The position numbers and the translations under genes were made by a program. This document shows, piece after piece, positions 46,002 through 54,349 of a DNA stretch of 64,000 nt; position 1 is the first letter of the stretch; each line of letters opens with the position of its first letter. The stretch spans positions 89,369 through 153,368 of the forward strand of contig BJFY01000002.1 in NCBI GenBank assembly GCA_014190155.1. Direction: 5' to 3'. The stretch comes from Actinomycetes bacterium. GTDB lineage: Bacteria > Actinomycetota > Actinomycetes > Nanopelagicales > Nanopelagicaceae. The notes beneath the pieces were generated by a model. That model was not told the DNA's origin and did no database searches. It saw only the letters and a list, made by a program, of their open reading frames with translations.

Positions 46002-46505
46002 TTAAGCGCCACGGCTTTTCCTACGAACCGCGAGTTCGTCACTTTTACTCCCCGCAACAATCAACCCACTATCAAGATTCTCTCCCTGTAGAACCGAGAG
46101 CGAACCTTCGACCTCGCTCCAAACTTTGCCAATCGCAATTCCGAACACACCTTGCCCACCTTGTAAGAGGTCAATAATTTCCTCGGAGTTTGCGCATTCG
46201 TAAATTGATGCGCCATCGCTCATTAGAGTTATCCGAGCTAAATCTTCAATTCCGCGCGCCCGTAAATGGTTTACCGCAGTGCGAATGTTCTGGAGAGATA
46301 CACCGGTGTCTAATAACCGCTTCACAATTTTTAATACCAAAATGTCTTGAAAACCATATAGACGTTGGGTGCCAGAACCCGAAGCGCTTCTAACGGTAGG
46401 TTCGACCAAGCCAGTGCGGGCCCAATAATCTAGTTGGCGATAAGAGATGCCGGCGGCGGTACAGGCGGTAGCGCCACGGTATCCAATCATTTTATGGTTA
46501 GACAT
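46002..46505 (-). CDS. MerR family transcriptional regulator (Rv1830-like)
   Basis: A 167-residue regulator with an N-terminal MerR winged helix: MIGYRGATACTAAGISYRQL, then LDYWARTGLVEPTVRSASG and QRLYGFQDILVLKIVKRLLD to about residue 67. A short effector or dimer region follows. It resembles the gene between the DUF151 nuclease and gcvP in mycobacteria (Rv1830). A 109-nt structured leader separates it from the upstream DUF151 gene, so it may have its own promoter or control. Confidence 0.88.
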   Translation of the reverse strand: MSNHKMIGYRGATACTAAGISYRQLDYWARTGLVEPTVRSASGSGTQRLYGFQDILVLKIVKRLLDTGVSLQNIRTAVNHLRARGIEDLARITLMSDGASIYECANSEEIIDLLQGGQGVFGIAIGKVWSEVEGSLSVLQGENLDSGLIVAGSKSDELAVRRKSRGA

Positions 46506-46614
46506 TTAACGCCTCATCTATAGGCCGAGGGAAGGATTCCTACCTACTAGGAGAAGGTAGAGCCTTAGTATCTTGGAATCAATCACCGACACGGTCCAAC
46601 CCTCAAGTAGAGGT
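46506..46614 (-). promoter_or_regulatory. Structured leader of the second merR gene
   Basis: On the minus strand this 109-nt gap holds a 6-bp hairpin CTACCT/AGGTAG and, near the gene, GCCT/AGGC. Between them is AATCCTTCCCTCGG (46525-46538), identical over 14 nt to the purine-permease leader at 16662-16675. It contains no gene. Whether it is a leader RNA or a promoter region cannot be decided by eye. Confidence 0.4.
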
Positions 46615-47085
46615 TTAGCTTAAAAAGTCCTCAGGGTTAATTTGGTCTAAAAATTCTTTAAACTTCTCCACTTCGTCCTCGGCTTGATCGGGGATCTCTA
46701 TGCCCGCCTCTGTCAATAATTCTTCACTGGCTAGAATCGGAGCGCCGGTTCGAAGCGCAATCGCGATCGCATCACTAGGTCGGGCTGAAACTTTCACTCC
46801 CCCTTTTAAATTTATCGCAGCGTAAAAAATCCCATCTTTTATTTCGGTAAGGTGGATTGAATCGATATCGGCTCCAAGTGCGGTTAATAAATCCTTAATT
46901 AGATCATGGGTCAGTGGTCGAGGTGGTTCAACGCCTTGTTGCGCGAAGGCGATCGCGGTGGCTTCGACGGCACCGACCCAAATCGGTAAATACCTAACAC
47001 CACCGATCTCCTTGAGAAGCACTATCGGCTGATTGGAAGGCATCTCAACTCGAACACCAACTACATCGATTGCGTGAAAATCCAT
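46615..47085 (-). CDS. Bifunctional nuclease family protein (DUF151)
   Basis: A 156-residue protein with the DUF151 core: VVGVRVEMPSNQPIVLLKE near 9-27, YLPIWVGAVEATAIAFA near 32-48, RPLTHDLI near 56, and KVSARPSDAIAIALRTGAPI near 96-115, the family signature. An acidic C-terminal tail follows. DUF151 members have been described as DNase/RNase enzymes, but the cellular role is unclear. It sits between two merR genes, the standard actinobacterial order. Confidence 0.9.
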   Translation of the reverse strand: MDFHAIDVVGVRVEMPSNQPIVLLKEIGGVRYLPIWVGAVEATAIAFAQQGVEPPRPLTHDLIKDLLTALGADIDSIHLTEIKDGIFYAAINLKGGVKVSARPSDAIAIALRTGAPILASEELLTEAGIEIPDQAEDEVEKFKEFLDQINPEDFLS

Positions 47086-47106
47086 TGTGGTTTTAAGTAA
47101 ATAACG

Positions 47107-47820
47107 CTATTTACTGCGATGCAAACCGGTGCGGACTAACGCCGCATGTAACCGAACCGAGAGTGAAGCTAATTCGCGTTGTACCTCTTCAGCGCGAGCT
47201 TTAGATTCAGTATTTTTCTGACGCAATAACGGCGTAATAACTTGTTCTACTAAACCAACTTCACGGTCGGCCGCAGTTTTAAAGGCTCGTAGGTGCCGAC
47301 TTTCAATCCCAAACCCAGCCATCTCTGCCACAACTTTTGCAACCGCAAGCGAGTCCGCATCATAGAAACGCCCTTTCATTGCTACCAATCCATAAGATTC
47401 CAATTCGATTAATTGGGCTTCGGTTGCTCCACTAGATGAAATTAATTCATCTCTAGAAAGCTTTAAATCCCCTTGTTCTACGAAAGCGCTTGGCGCTAAT
47501 CCGCCGTCAATAGTTGCTAGCCGAGGCGCAGCTGGTGCCCCAGAAGTTGTTGCCGGCTGCAGGCCTCGATCGATTGCCTCTAAATTCTCCTTAATAACTT
47601 TTAACGGGAGATACTGGTCTCGTTGTGCGAATAAAACATAGCGCAAGCGGTCTAAATCGATTGATGTGAATTTACGATAACCCGATGGGGTACGTTGCGG
47701 TTCAATCAAACCTTCTGCTTCAAGGAATCTGATTTTAGAAATTGTTACATCTGGAAAATCGCTTCGCAACTTCCCAAGAACTTCGCCAATGCTCAAGTAC
47801 GCTCTAGCCGGTACGCCCAT
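47107..47820 (-). CDS. ftsR: MerR family transcriptional regulator, FtsR-like
   Basis: A 237-residue MerR protein with RAYLSIGEVLGKLRSDFPDV at the start, then KIRFLEAEGLIEPQRTPSGYR near 33-53 and LRYVLFAQRDQYLPLKVIK as the second DNA-binding helix group. It is the counterpart of mycobacterial Rv1828 and of Corynebacterium FtsR, an activator of ftsZ; the symbol rests on that synteny. GGGGAG lies 6 nt before the ATG. An Ala-rich linker joins the C-terminal domain. Confidence 0.85.
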   Translation of the reverse strand: MGVPARAYLSIGEVLGKLRSDFPDVTISKIRFLEAEGLIEPQRTPSGYRKFTSIDLDRLRYVLFAQRDQYLPLKVIKENLEAIDRGLQPATTSGAPAAPRLATIDGGLAPSAFVEQGDLKLSRDELISSSGATEAQLIELESYGLVAMKGRFYDADSLAVAKVVAEMAGFGIESRHLRAFKTAADREVGLVEQVITPLLRQKNTESKARAEEVQRELASLSVRLHAALVRTGLHRSK

Positions 47821-47840
47821 TTCTTACTCCCCTATTGTTT

Positions 47841-48302
47841 TTATGGTTTCGCGAAAAGATTTTTATCGTTGATAAAGAAAACTAATTTGTACTTGCCGAT
47901 ATGCAATTCACTCCCATTTGATAGCACTCTTTCGTTCGTGACAACGCCATCAACATATGTGCCATTTAAACTACCAACATCTTTTACTAAATAATTGCTT
48001 CCTACAGAGTGTTCAACAACCGCATGCGATCGAGAGACCGTTACATCATCTAAAAATATATCGGACTCTGGGGAACGGCCTATCCGGGTACTACCAATAT
48101 TTAAAAGAAATCGCGAACCACGTGCTGGTCCAGAAACTACTAAAAGCATGGCCGAACCAGGCGGCAATTTAGCTAGCACTGAACGTTCTTCTTCCGACAA
48201 CGAATCCATAATCGCAGCGACATGTGGCGAAAGCGCTTTTAAAGATGACAGATTAATTGTAGAAGTTAAATCGTGTTTAGGATCTTCGGCAGTAACGCTC
48301 AC
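47841..48302 (-). CDS. garA: FHA-domain protein GarA
   Basis: A 153-residue phosphothreonine-binding regulator that in mycobacteria controls glutamate and 2-oxoglutarate enzymes. The FHA domain occupies about 66-145: RIGRSPESDIFLDDVTVSRSHA and VKDVGSLNGTYVDG. The N-terminal phospho-switch, ETTS in mycobacteria, appears here as DLTS at residues 11-14, so only the second Thr is kept. GTG 48302 has GGAGG a few bases upstream. A hairpin and T-run lie between it and gcvH, so it probably starts a new transcription unit. Confidence 0.9.
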   Translation of the reverse strand: MSVTAEDPKHDLTSTINLSSLKALSPHVAAIMDSLSEEERSVLAKLPPGSAMLLVVSGPARGSRFLLNIGSTRIGRSPESDIFLDDVTVSRSHAVVEHSVGSNYLVKDVGSLNGTYVDGVVTNERVLSNGSELHIGKYKLVFFINDKNLFAKP

Positions 48303-48352
48303 TTGATCCTCCGATCACTTCTAAAATCGCCGTCTGAAAAAACCGAGATGCC

Positions 48353-48373
48353 TCAGCCTGTTGTTGAGGCTGA
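48353..48373 (-). terminator. Hairpin with downstream T-run after gcvH
   Basis: Minus-strand TCAGCCT and AGGCTGA form a perfect 7-bp stem with a 7-nt loop. Six Ts follow after about 10 nt (A-run at 48337-48342 on the plus strand). The spacer is longer than ideal for an intrinsic terminator. Position just past gcvH supports partial termination before garA. Confidence 0.5.
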
Positions 48374-48397
48374 CACTATTCAGAGTGAGCGACTAGG

Positions 48398-48784
48398 TCA
48401 AGCCGTAAGATCTTGGTACTGCTGGGCTGAAAGTAACTTTTCTATAACGGAGATGTCGACTACTTCAATCTCGGCAATCCAGCCTTGGCCATAACAGTCA
48501 CTATTGATTATTTCTGGATTTTGATTAAGTGAATCATTGACAATCGCAATTTTGCCAGTGACCGGCGCATAGATTTCCGAGACACTTTTTGTAGATTCAA
48601 CCTCGCCACAGATTTTATCGGCTATTACTTCTTCGCCTGGCTTTGGCATCTGAATGTAAACGATATCGCCAAGGGCACTCTGCGCAAAATCGGTAATGCC
48701 TATTCTAAAGATACCAGCCCTATCAGTTGCAGCAACCCATTCGTGTTCTTTTGTATATCTTAACTCGTTAGGTATCAATGACAT
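48398..48784 (-). CDS. gcvH: Glycine cleavage system H protein
   Basis: Lipoyl carrier that shuttles the aminomethyl group between P, T and L proteins. The 128-residue protein shows YTKEHEWV near 10-17, GDIVYIQMPKPGEEV and the lipoyl site GEVESTKSVSEIYAP with Lys66. It lies at the head of the garA-gcvP block, 9 nt after pgsA, leaving no space for a glycine riboswitch. Confidence 0.96.
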   Translation of the reverse strand: MSLIPNELRYTKEHEWVAATDRAGIFRIGITDFAQSALGDIVYIQMPKPGEEVIADKICGEVESTKSVSEIYAPVTGKIAIVNDSLNQNPEIINSDCYGQGWIAEIEVVDISVIEKLLSAQQYQDLTA

Positions 48785-48793
48785 GGCGGGATA

Positions 48794-49366
48794 CTACCTC
48801 TTCCGTCCGATTATCGCCGACTTGATTCCGATAAGTGAATATTGGATCGCAGTTAAAAGATATAAAGCGATCCCCCACGCCGAGAAACTCCAGCCAAAGA
48901 TAAAAGCTAAATCTGAAACTAATCCAGAACTTTCCTTTATTAAAAGTAGGATGGGAAAGGCATAAAGTAAATTAAAGGTCGCGGCTTTTCCTAAATAAGT
49001 TACTTTAAATGGCCCAACACCGTAACGGCGCAATACCAACAAGAGCAATCCAAGGTAAAGGTCTCGACCGAAGAGAATTACCAGCATCCAAAATGGAATC
49101 GCAGCTTTCAAATAGAGCGTAATTAATGTAGCGACGATATAAAGTCGGTCCACGGCTGGATCGAGCAACTCCCCTAACCGGCTCTCTTGGTTCCAAGCAC
49201 GGGCAATTTTTCCATCAAGATAATCCGTTGCACCAGCTAGAGCTAATATAACAATTCCCCACACGGGTTCATCACGTACAAAAATAAGCCAGAGAAAAAG
49301 TGGGATACCCAAACCTCGAATAATCGAGAGCAAATTTGGGATAGTTAAATTCTCGCGATTGCCCAT
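48794..49366 (-). CDS. pgsA: CDP-alcohol phosphatidyltransferase (PgsA-like)
   Basis: Membrane phospholipid synthase of 190 residues. The family motif D-x2-DG-x2-AR-x8-G-x3-D-x3-D is complete, with Asp48, Asp51, Gly65, Asp69 and Asp73. About five to six membrane helices follow. It most likely makes phosphatidylglycerol phosphate, or possibly another CDP-alcohol product, so the symbol is provisional. Location before gcvH matches pgsA2 in mycobacteria. The ATG is 10 nt after the cmk-der stop. Confidence 0.85.
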   Translation of the reverse strand: MGNRENLTIPNLLSIIRGLGIPLFLWLIFVRDEPVWGIVILALAGATDYLDGKIARAWNQESRLGELLDPAVDRLYIVATLITLYLKAAIPFWMLVILFGRDLYLGLLLLVLRRYGVGPFKVTYLGKAATFNLLYAFPILLLIKESSGLVSDLAFIFGWSFSAWGIALYLLTAIQYSLIGIKSAIIGRKR

Positions 49367-49375
49367 GCTTCTAAT

Positions 49376-51358
49376 TTACTCACGGTCTCTAACTCGAACT
49401 GCCACTTGAACTGGTGTGCCCAGGAATCCGAATTCCTCCCGCAGTCTTCGTTCGATGAAGCGACGGTAGGACGCTTCCAAGAAATCGGTCGCAAAAACCA
49501 CGAATTTCGGCGGTTGGATACCAGCCTGTGTAGCGAAAAGAATCTTCGGTTGCTTCCCGCCTCGAACTGGTGGCGGGGTGGCGCCGACCATTGTGCCTAA
49601 AAAAGCATTTAATTTTGCCGTCGGAATCCGCTTCTCCCAACTTTCTAACGCCCGCTCCAACGCTATTGGTAAACGATCTTTATGCCACCCGGTTTTCGCG
49701 GCGAGATTAACTCGCTCCGCCCATTCAACTTGGTCGAAATTTCGATCAATCTCTTTATCTAAAACCACTCGCCGATCTTCATCCACCAAGTCCCATTTAT
49801 TCATACCTATAACCAGCGCCTTGCCGGATTCTTCGACCATCGTAATGATCCGCAAATCCTGTTCTGTGATCTGGACAGATGCATCAATCATCATCACCAC
49901 AATCTCGGCGTTATCTATCGCTCGCTCTGTTCGAAGCATTGCATAATAATCAGTTCCAGAAGCTTGATGCGCTCTTCGGCGAAGACCGGCAGTGTCTATA
50001 AAACGCCAAGTTCGATCACCTAATTGAATTAATTCATCTATCGGATCACGGGTCGTGCCTTCGGCATCATCAACTAGCGCACGTTGCGAACCTGCCAAGG
50101 CGTTGAGTAAGGAAGATTTACCAACATTTGGGCGACCAACAATTGCCACGCGACGATAGCCGTCATCGATTTGGCTCTGGCCTACTTCTGGCAATTCTGA
50201 AACTAAAATATCTAAGAGATCACCGCTACCACGTCCATGTAGTGCAGATACAAAATGTGGCTCCCCTAATCCAAGATTCCACAAACCATACGCATACGCT
50301 TCATCTTTTTCGTTGTCAATTTTATTTGCAACTAACATAATTTTCTTCTTGCTCTTACGTAAGACTGTAACTAACGCATCATCTTCATCTACCGCGCCAA
50401 CTTGTCCATCTACAACAAAAATCACCATATCAGATTGGGTTATTGCATCTTCAGCCGCTGCAGTTATCTTTACCGCGATGCCTTCCGGAGTTGCTTCCCA
50501 ACCACCGGTATCGGTAATTACAAATCGTCTACCATTCCACTCAGCTTCATACGAAACTCGATCACGAGTAACACCTGGGTTATCTTCAATTATTGCTTCC
50601 CGACTACCAATAAATCTATTGATCAAAGTTGATTTTCCAACATTAGGTCGACCGATTACAGCGATCACTGGCAACCCGAGCAAATTACGATCTTGCAGCA
50701 ATTTCCAGATTATCGCTACCGTTTCAACCAAATTCAAATTCGTTGAATCCAAATCAAACGCTTCGCTAGATTGCATTAGCGGTGATATTTTTCGATTTGA
50801 GTCCACAAAATCGCGGGATTCTAAGGATGCGGCTACGTCCTCGGTACTGCCAACTTTCTTGACCATATTGCTTTCAATCAATTCTCGTTCTCGTCGTTGA
50901 GCTCTAGCCGCAATATCTGCATGTAGATAAATCTTTAATTCAGCGCTCGGTGTTACCACAGTGCCGATATCTCGACCTTCAACAACTATTCCAACTTTCG
51001 CAGTATCAATTATTTTTCGTTGTAATTCTAAAAGAATTTTACGTATCTCTGGCATGGCGCTAAATTCGGAAACGCGTTCAGTAATTCGTGGATCGCGAAT
51101 TGCATTCGTAATATCGACACCACCGCAAATTACATCGGGTGATTGTGGGTTTGTACGAAATACAATTGAGACGTCAGTTAAAAGATTTACTAACTCATGC
51201 TCTTTCTGCACACCTTTTTCAAGCGCTAGCCATGTAACCGCGCGATAAAGTGCTCCTGTATCTAAATATGACCAACCAGCTCTAGTAGCTAACGCTTTAG
51301 AAGTGCTTGATTTACCGGCCCCACTTGGACCATCTATTGCAAGCACTATCGGTTTCAC
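49376..51358 (-). CDS. cmk-der: Fused cytidylate kinase / ribosome-assembly GTPase Der
   Basis: One 660-residue chain joins two enzymes. Residues 1-222 are CMP kinase: P-loop [12 protein letters not shown] near 8-19, [10 protein letters not shown] and GRDIGTVV. From about 228 onward is Der with two GTPase domains: GRPNVGKST near 235 and again GRPNVGKSS near 410, with NKID and NKWD as G4 motifs, and a C-terminal KH-like domain. No internal start codon with a ribosome site was noticed. GTG 51358 overlaps the tyrA stop (GTGA) and has GGAAGG upstream. The genes are separate neighbours in mycobacteria and fused in some other actinobacteria. Confidence 0.93.
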   Translation of the reverse strand: MKPIVLAIDGPSGAGKSSTSKALATRAGWSYLDTGALYRAVTWLALEKGVQKEHELVNLLTDVSIVFRTNPQSPDVICGGVDITNAIRDPRITERVSEFSAMPEIRKILLELQRKIIDTAKVGIVVEGRDIGTVVTPSAELKIYLHADIAARAQRRERELIESNMVKKVGSTEDVAASLESRDFVDSNRKISPLMQSSEAFDLDSTNLNLVETVAIIWKLLQDRNLLGLPVIAVIGRPNVGKSTLINRFIGSREAIIEDNPGVTRDRVSYEAEWNGRRFVITDTGGWEATPEGIAVKITAAAEDAITQSDMVIFVVDGQVGAVDEDDALVTVLRKSKKKIMLVANKIDNEKDEAYAYGLWNLGLGEPHFVSALHGRGSGDLLDILVSELPEVGQSQIDDGYRRVAIVGRPNVGKSSLLNALAGSQRALVDDAEGTTRDPIDELIQLGDRTWRFIDTAGLRRRAHQASGTDYYAMLRTERAIDNAEIVVMMIDASVQITEQDLRIITMVEESGKALVIGMNKWDLVDEDRRVVLDKEIDRNFDQVEWAERVNLAAKTGWHKDRLPIALERALESWEKRIPTAKLNAFLGTMVGATPPPVRGGKQPKILFATQAGIQPPKFVVFATDFLEASYRRFIERRLREEFGFLGTPVQVAVRVRDRE

Positions 51359-52422
51359 GTTGTATGTACCTTCCAATTATTTGCTCGCAAATGTTTTTCT
51401 AACTTAATCGCATCGCTTTTGGAAAGCGCTAAAGTTATTAAACCAGTAAATTGCCCAGGCGAATGTTCTAGTGCTAGATCTTCAACGTTTACTTCCGCAG
51501 TAGCACACTCCAAAAATAATGCACCTAATTGTCCTGGCTTATCCGGAATCACAACTGATAAATAGGAATAACTTCGTGGGCGGGCTCCGTGCTTTCCGGA
51601 AATTTGAGACCTGCCAGAATTACCATCTTTAAATAGCGCAGCGATTTGATTACTATTTCGAGTTACCAAAGCATCGCGTAATTGATTAATTCTTGAAGTG
51701 AATGATTCCAACTTTGAAATAATTAATTCACGATTAGAATCCAAAATATCAAGCCAAATCGCAGCGCTTGAATCGGCCAACCGAGTCGTGTCCCTTAAAC
51801 CTTGGCCAGCCAAACTTAACTTCGCCTCTGAAAGAGTTAGCAACTCCCCGGCCAACATCGAACTAACCAATTGCGGTAGGTGCGAAATTTGCGCTAAGAG
51901 CTCATCATGTTCGCTTGGTGACATTGAATATACCGTCGCACCACACGCTTGAATAATCTCAGTGGCCATAGCGATAGCTAGTGGCGAAGATTGAGTAGTC
52001 GGGGTAATGATCCAAGCTCTGCCATCGAAGAGATCGGCTCGGGCACCATACGCACCGCTTACTTCTCGACCCGCTATCGGGTGAGTGCCAAGAAATCGTG
52101 TCTTGATATCCGATAATGCATCAACTTCAACTTGAAGTTCATTTTTTGTACTACCAACATCAAGCAATATCGAGTCTGGGTTTAGAGAATATTCGGTTTT
52201 CAACACCGATAATGTTTGCGATACTGGGACTGCAATCAACACTAGGTCGTAGCCGATAACTTGGCTTGGCGCTTTGTTATTTATCAGATCGTTAGCAAGA
52301 ATTTGCGCTGCTGGATTCTCATCGAAGATAGCTACCTCGTATCCACGCTGCTTCAACGCTAACGCGCATGAGGTACCGATTAGGCCTGAACCTTGAATTT
52401 TCACCCGCGGCAATCTATTCAT
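51355..52422 (-). CDS. tyrA: Prephenate dehydrogenase with C-terminal ACT domain
   Basis: Oxidative decarboxylation of prephenate towards tyrosine. The 355-residue protein has the NAD loop [16 protein letters not shown] near 9-24, [10 protein letters not shown] near 88 and [15 protein letters not shown] near 114 with the catalytic His, then a helical dimer domain. A C-terminal ACT domain from about 285 ([14 protein letters not shown]) suggests feedback by tyrosine. aroH lies 15 nt upstream, so both steps after chorismate are co-expressed; the 4-nt overlap with cmk-der couples them to it. Confidence 0.93.
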   Translation of the reverse strand: MNRLPRVKIQGSGLIGTSCALALKQRGYEVAIFDENPAAQILANDLINNKAPSQVIGYDLVLIAVPVSQTLSVLKTEYSLNPDSILLDVGSTKNELQVEVDALSDIKTRFLGTHPIAGREVSGAYGARADLFDGRAWIITPTTQSSPLAIAMATEIIQACGATVYSMSPSEHDELLAQISHLPQLVSSMLAGELLTLSEAKLSLAGQGLRDTTRLADSSAAIWLDILDSNRELIISKLESFTSRINQLRDALVTRNSNQIAALFKDGNSGRSQISGKHGARPRSYSYLSVVIPDKPGQLGALFLECATAEVNVEDLALEHSPGQFTGLITLALSKSDAIKLEKHLRANNWKVHTT

Positions 52423-52437
52423 AAGAAGGTGCTCTAG

Positions 52438-52800
52438 TTACTGGGCTAAATCTTGTCGGAGCGCAGCTGCCCCGCCAAGATAGATATGTTTAATTTCCCG
52501 GTGACTTAAACGGCTCCGGCAGTGCATCATGGCTCTAATCGTCCGCGGTAGCGAGCCAGGAACCGCAATCTCGACCGCGCAAATTAACGGTATTGCATCT
52601 AAACCAAGCCCTCGGGCGCTGGCGGCCGGAAAATCGCTCACTAAATCTGGAGTCGCGGTAAAGAAAATTGAAATTAGATCTTCAATTTCAATTTCATTTT
52701 CGGATAGGAGGTTGCGGACTAATTCTTGAACCCCTAGGCGCATCGAGTCCGTTGTGTCCTCGGTAATTTGTACCGCGCCCCGAATCGCTCGAATCTCCAT
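52438..52800 (-). CDS. aroH: Chorismate mutase, AroH type
   Basis: Converts chorismate to prephenate. The 120-residue protein is the monofunctional trimeric AroH class: RAIRGAVQITEDT at the N-terminus with the substrate-binding Arg, FFTATPDLVSDFPA near 46-59, and a C-terminal RSRLSHREIKHIYLGGA. ATG 52800 gives the usual MxIRxIRGA start; a TTG at 52806 is less likely. Placed just upstream of tyrA in the tyrosine branch. Confidence 0.92.
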   Translation of the reverse strand: MEIRAIRGAVQITEDTTDSMRLGVQELVRNLLSENEIEIEDLISIFFTATPDLVSDFPAASARGLGLDAIPLICAVEIAVPGSLPRTIRAMMHCRSRLSHREIKHIYLGGAAALRQDLAQ

Positions 52801-52806
52801 GGTCAA

Positions 52807-53041
52807 TGGTACCCGTTGTGCATCACTCTTAGTTTCCGCTCGAAATGATTATGGTTTTATATATTAATTAATAAAATGATATTAACAATAAAATAAGGAG
52901 TCGGTTCTTTAAAATCTAATATTCCTATTACCGATAAATAGATATTGACTCCCCTCTATATGCTCATAATTGTTAATATGTCGATATTATTGATAGGCCT
53001 CAATACCGACATATGGATAAATAGTTAATAGCAAACATGAC
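52807..53041. other. AT-rich intergenic region with nested inverted repeats
   Basis: These 235 nt between rluB and aroH are strikingly AT-rich next to their surroundings. GGAGTC (52897-52902) pairs with GACTCC (52947-52952), enclosing 44 nt, and on the minus strand it is followed by a T-rich stretch. A second, longer hairpin is listed separately. No convincing ORF, tRNA or direct repeat array is present. It probably holds the rluB 3' end and the aroH promoter. Confidence 0.6.
52976..53014. repeat. Long imperfect hairpin in the AT-rich gap
   Basis: ATATGTCG (52976-52983) pairs with CGACATAT (53007-53014), and inside it TATTGA (52988-52993) pairs with TCAATA (53000-53005) around a TAGGCC loop. 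The total is 14 bp with a small asymmetric bulge. There is no T-run directly after it on either strand, so it is not a textbook terminator. Confidence 0.55.
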
Positions 53042-53764
53042 TTATGGTTTAAGAGATATAACCTTTTGTAAACTAAGCACTTCGGCAACATTTAACTCGC
53101 GCCACTTCCCAACTGGAAGTTCTCCTAAAACTACTGGACCAAAAGCTAACCGCACCAACCGCTGAACCGGTTGCCCAAGTTCATCAAACATTCTTCGAAC
53201 TATTTGGTTTCGTCCCTCATGGATTACAACCCTTGCCCAATTTTGTCCCGGGATCGCTTCAACTTTCAAAGGTCTGGCAAGCCCGTCAGCCAATCTAATT
53301 CCGCTTTTTAATTCCGAAATTTGCTCTTTTGTGATTGGGGCGAAAATTTCCACAAAATATGTTTTTTCAACCCCAAAAGATGGATGGGTGCTCTGGTGAG
53401 TTAATTCGCCATCGTTTGTTAATAGAAGTAAACCTTCGCTTTCCTTATCTAATCGACCGACATGAAAAAGCCGTTCATTTCTGCCGCCGAAAAAATCGTT
53501 TAAGGAGGGCCGACCTTCAGGGTCTGACATGGTGGACAAAACACCAACTGGTTTATTAAATGCAATATAAGACTTGGTCGTTTTGCGTACAATTACTTCA
53601 CCATCAACTTGAACTACAGAGTTTATCGGATTAATTTTGGTTCCTAGTTCGCGGATTACTCGACCATCGACGCTCACTCGGCCATCAAGAATCAACTTTT
53701 CCGACGCCCGCCGACTGGCTACGCCAGCATCAGCCAGAACTTTCTGTAATCGGATCAAAGACAT
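53042..53764 (-). CDS. rluB: Pseudouridine synthase RluB-like (RsuA family)
   Basis: A 240-residue enzyme with an N-terminal S4 RNA-binding domain (LQKVLADAGVASRRASE near 6-22, then DGRVSVDG) and a RsuA-type catalytic domain with IAFNKPVGVLST near 68 and GRLDKESEGLLLLTNDG near 102, holding the catalytic Asp. GRNQIVRRM lies near 194. It probably modifies 23S rRNA. It follows scpB by 9 nt, the conserved parA-scpA-scpB-rluB-cmk-der order. Confidence 0.92.
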   Translation of the reverse strand: MSLIRLQKVLADAGVASRRASEKLILDGRVSVDGRVIRELGTKINPINSVVQVDGEVIVRKTTKSYIAFNKPVGVLSTMSDPEGRPSLNDFFGGRNERLFHVGRLDKESEGLLLLTNDGELTHQSTHPSFGVEKTYFVEIFAPITKEQISELKSGIRLADGLARPLKVEAIPGQNWARVVIHEGRNQIVRRMFDELGQPVQRLVRLAFGPVVLGELPVGKWRELNVAEVLSLQKVISLKP

Positions 53765-53773
53765 CGCTCGATT

Positions 53774-54331
53774 CTAGTCGGTAAGTGAAGCAATCACCTC
53801 ATCGAGCCCATCGATATCTGGCAAGAACGGAGCAAGTGCCGGCAGATCTGACACAGCATTGAGCCCCAACCGCTCCAAGAAAAAAGATGTGGTGCTGTAC
53901 AAAATTGCGCCAGTTTCATGCTCTACTCCGCTCTCTTCAACCAAGCCTCGAGTGACCAGTGTTCTCATCACAGCTTCTACGTTTACGCCACGGATCGCAG
54001 AAACCCGAGCTCGCGAGATGGGTTGTCGATAGGCAATCACCGCAAGTGTCTCAAGCGCCGCCTGGGTCAATTTTGCTTGTTGGCCGTCAAGAACAAACTT
54101 CTCCACTAAGGGGGCAAGGTCTGGATGGCTATAAAAACGCCATCCCCCTGATACCTGGCGAAGCTGGAAACCACGGAAATCATTCTCATATCGGTTCTGC
54201 AAATTATGTAGCGAATCCAGAATTTGCTCGGTTGGAGTTTCGATAATCTGCGCGAGAACTACCTCAGAAAGGGGTTCGTCGACCACCATTAGAATGGCCT
54301 CTATAGAACGTTCAACCTCTGGATTAGACAT
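53774..54331 (-). CDS. scpB: Chromosome segregation and condensation protein ScpB
   Basis: SMC kleisin partner of 185 residues made of two winged helices. Marks are ERSIEAILMVVDEPLSEVVL near 6-25, RGFQLRQVSGGWRFYSH near 53, and TQAALETLAVIAYRQPISRA near 89-108, the family signature. It lies 18 nt after scpA. Together they form the SMC-ScpAB condensin. Confidence 0.93.
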   Translation of the reverse strand: MSNPEVERSIEAILMVVDEPLSEVVLAQIIETPTEQILDSLHNLQNRYENDFRGFQLRQVSGGWRFYSHPDLAPLVEKFVLDGQQAKLTQAALETLAVIAYRQPISRARVSAIRGVNVEAVMRTLVTRGLVEESGVEHETGAILYSTTSFFLERLGLNAVSDLPALAPFLPDIDGLDEVIASLTD

Positions 54332-54349
54332 TACGACCTTTCAATTTCA

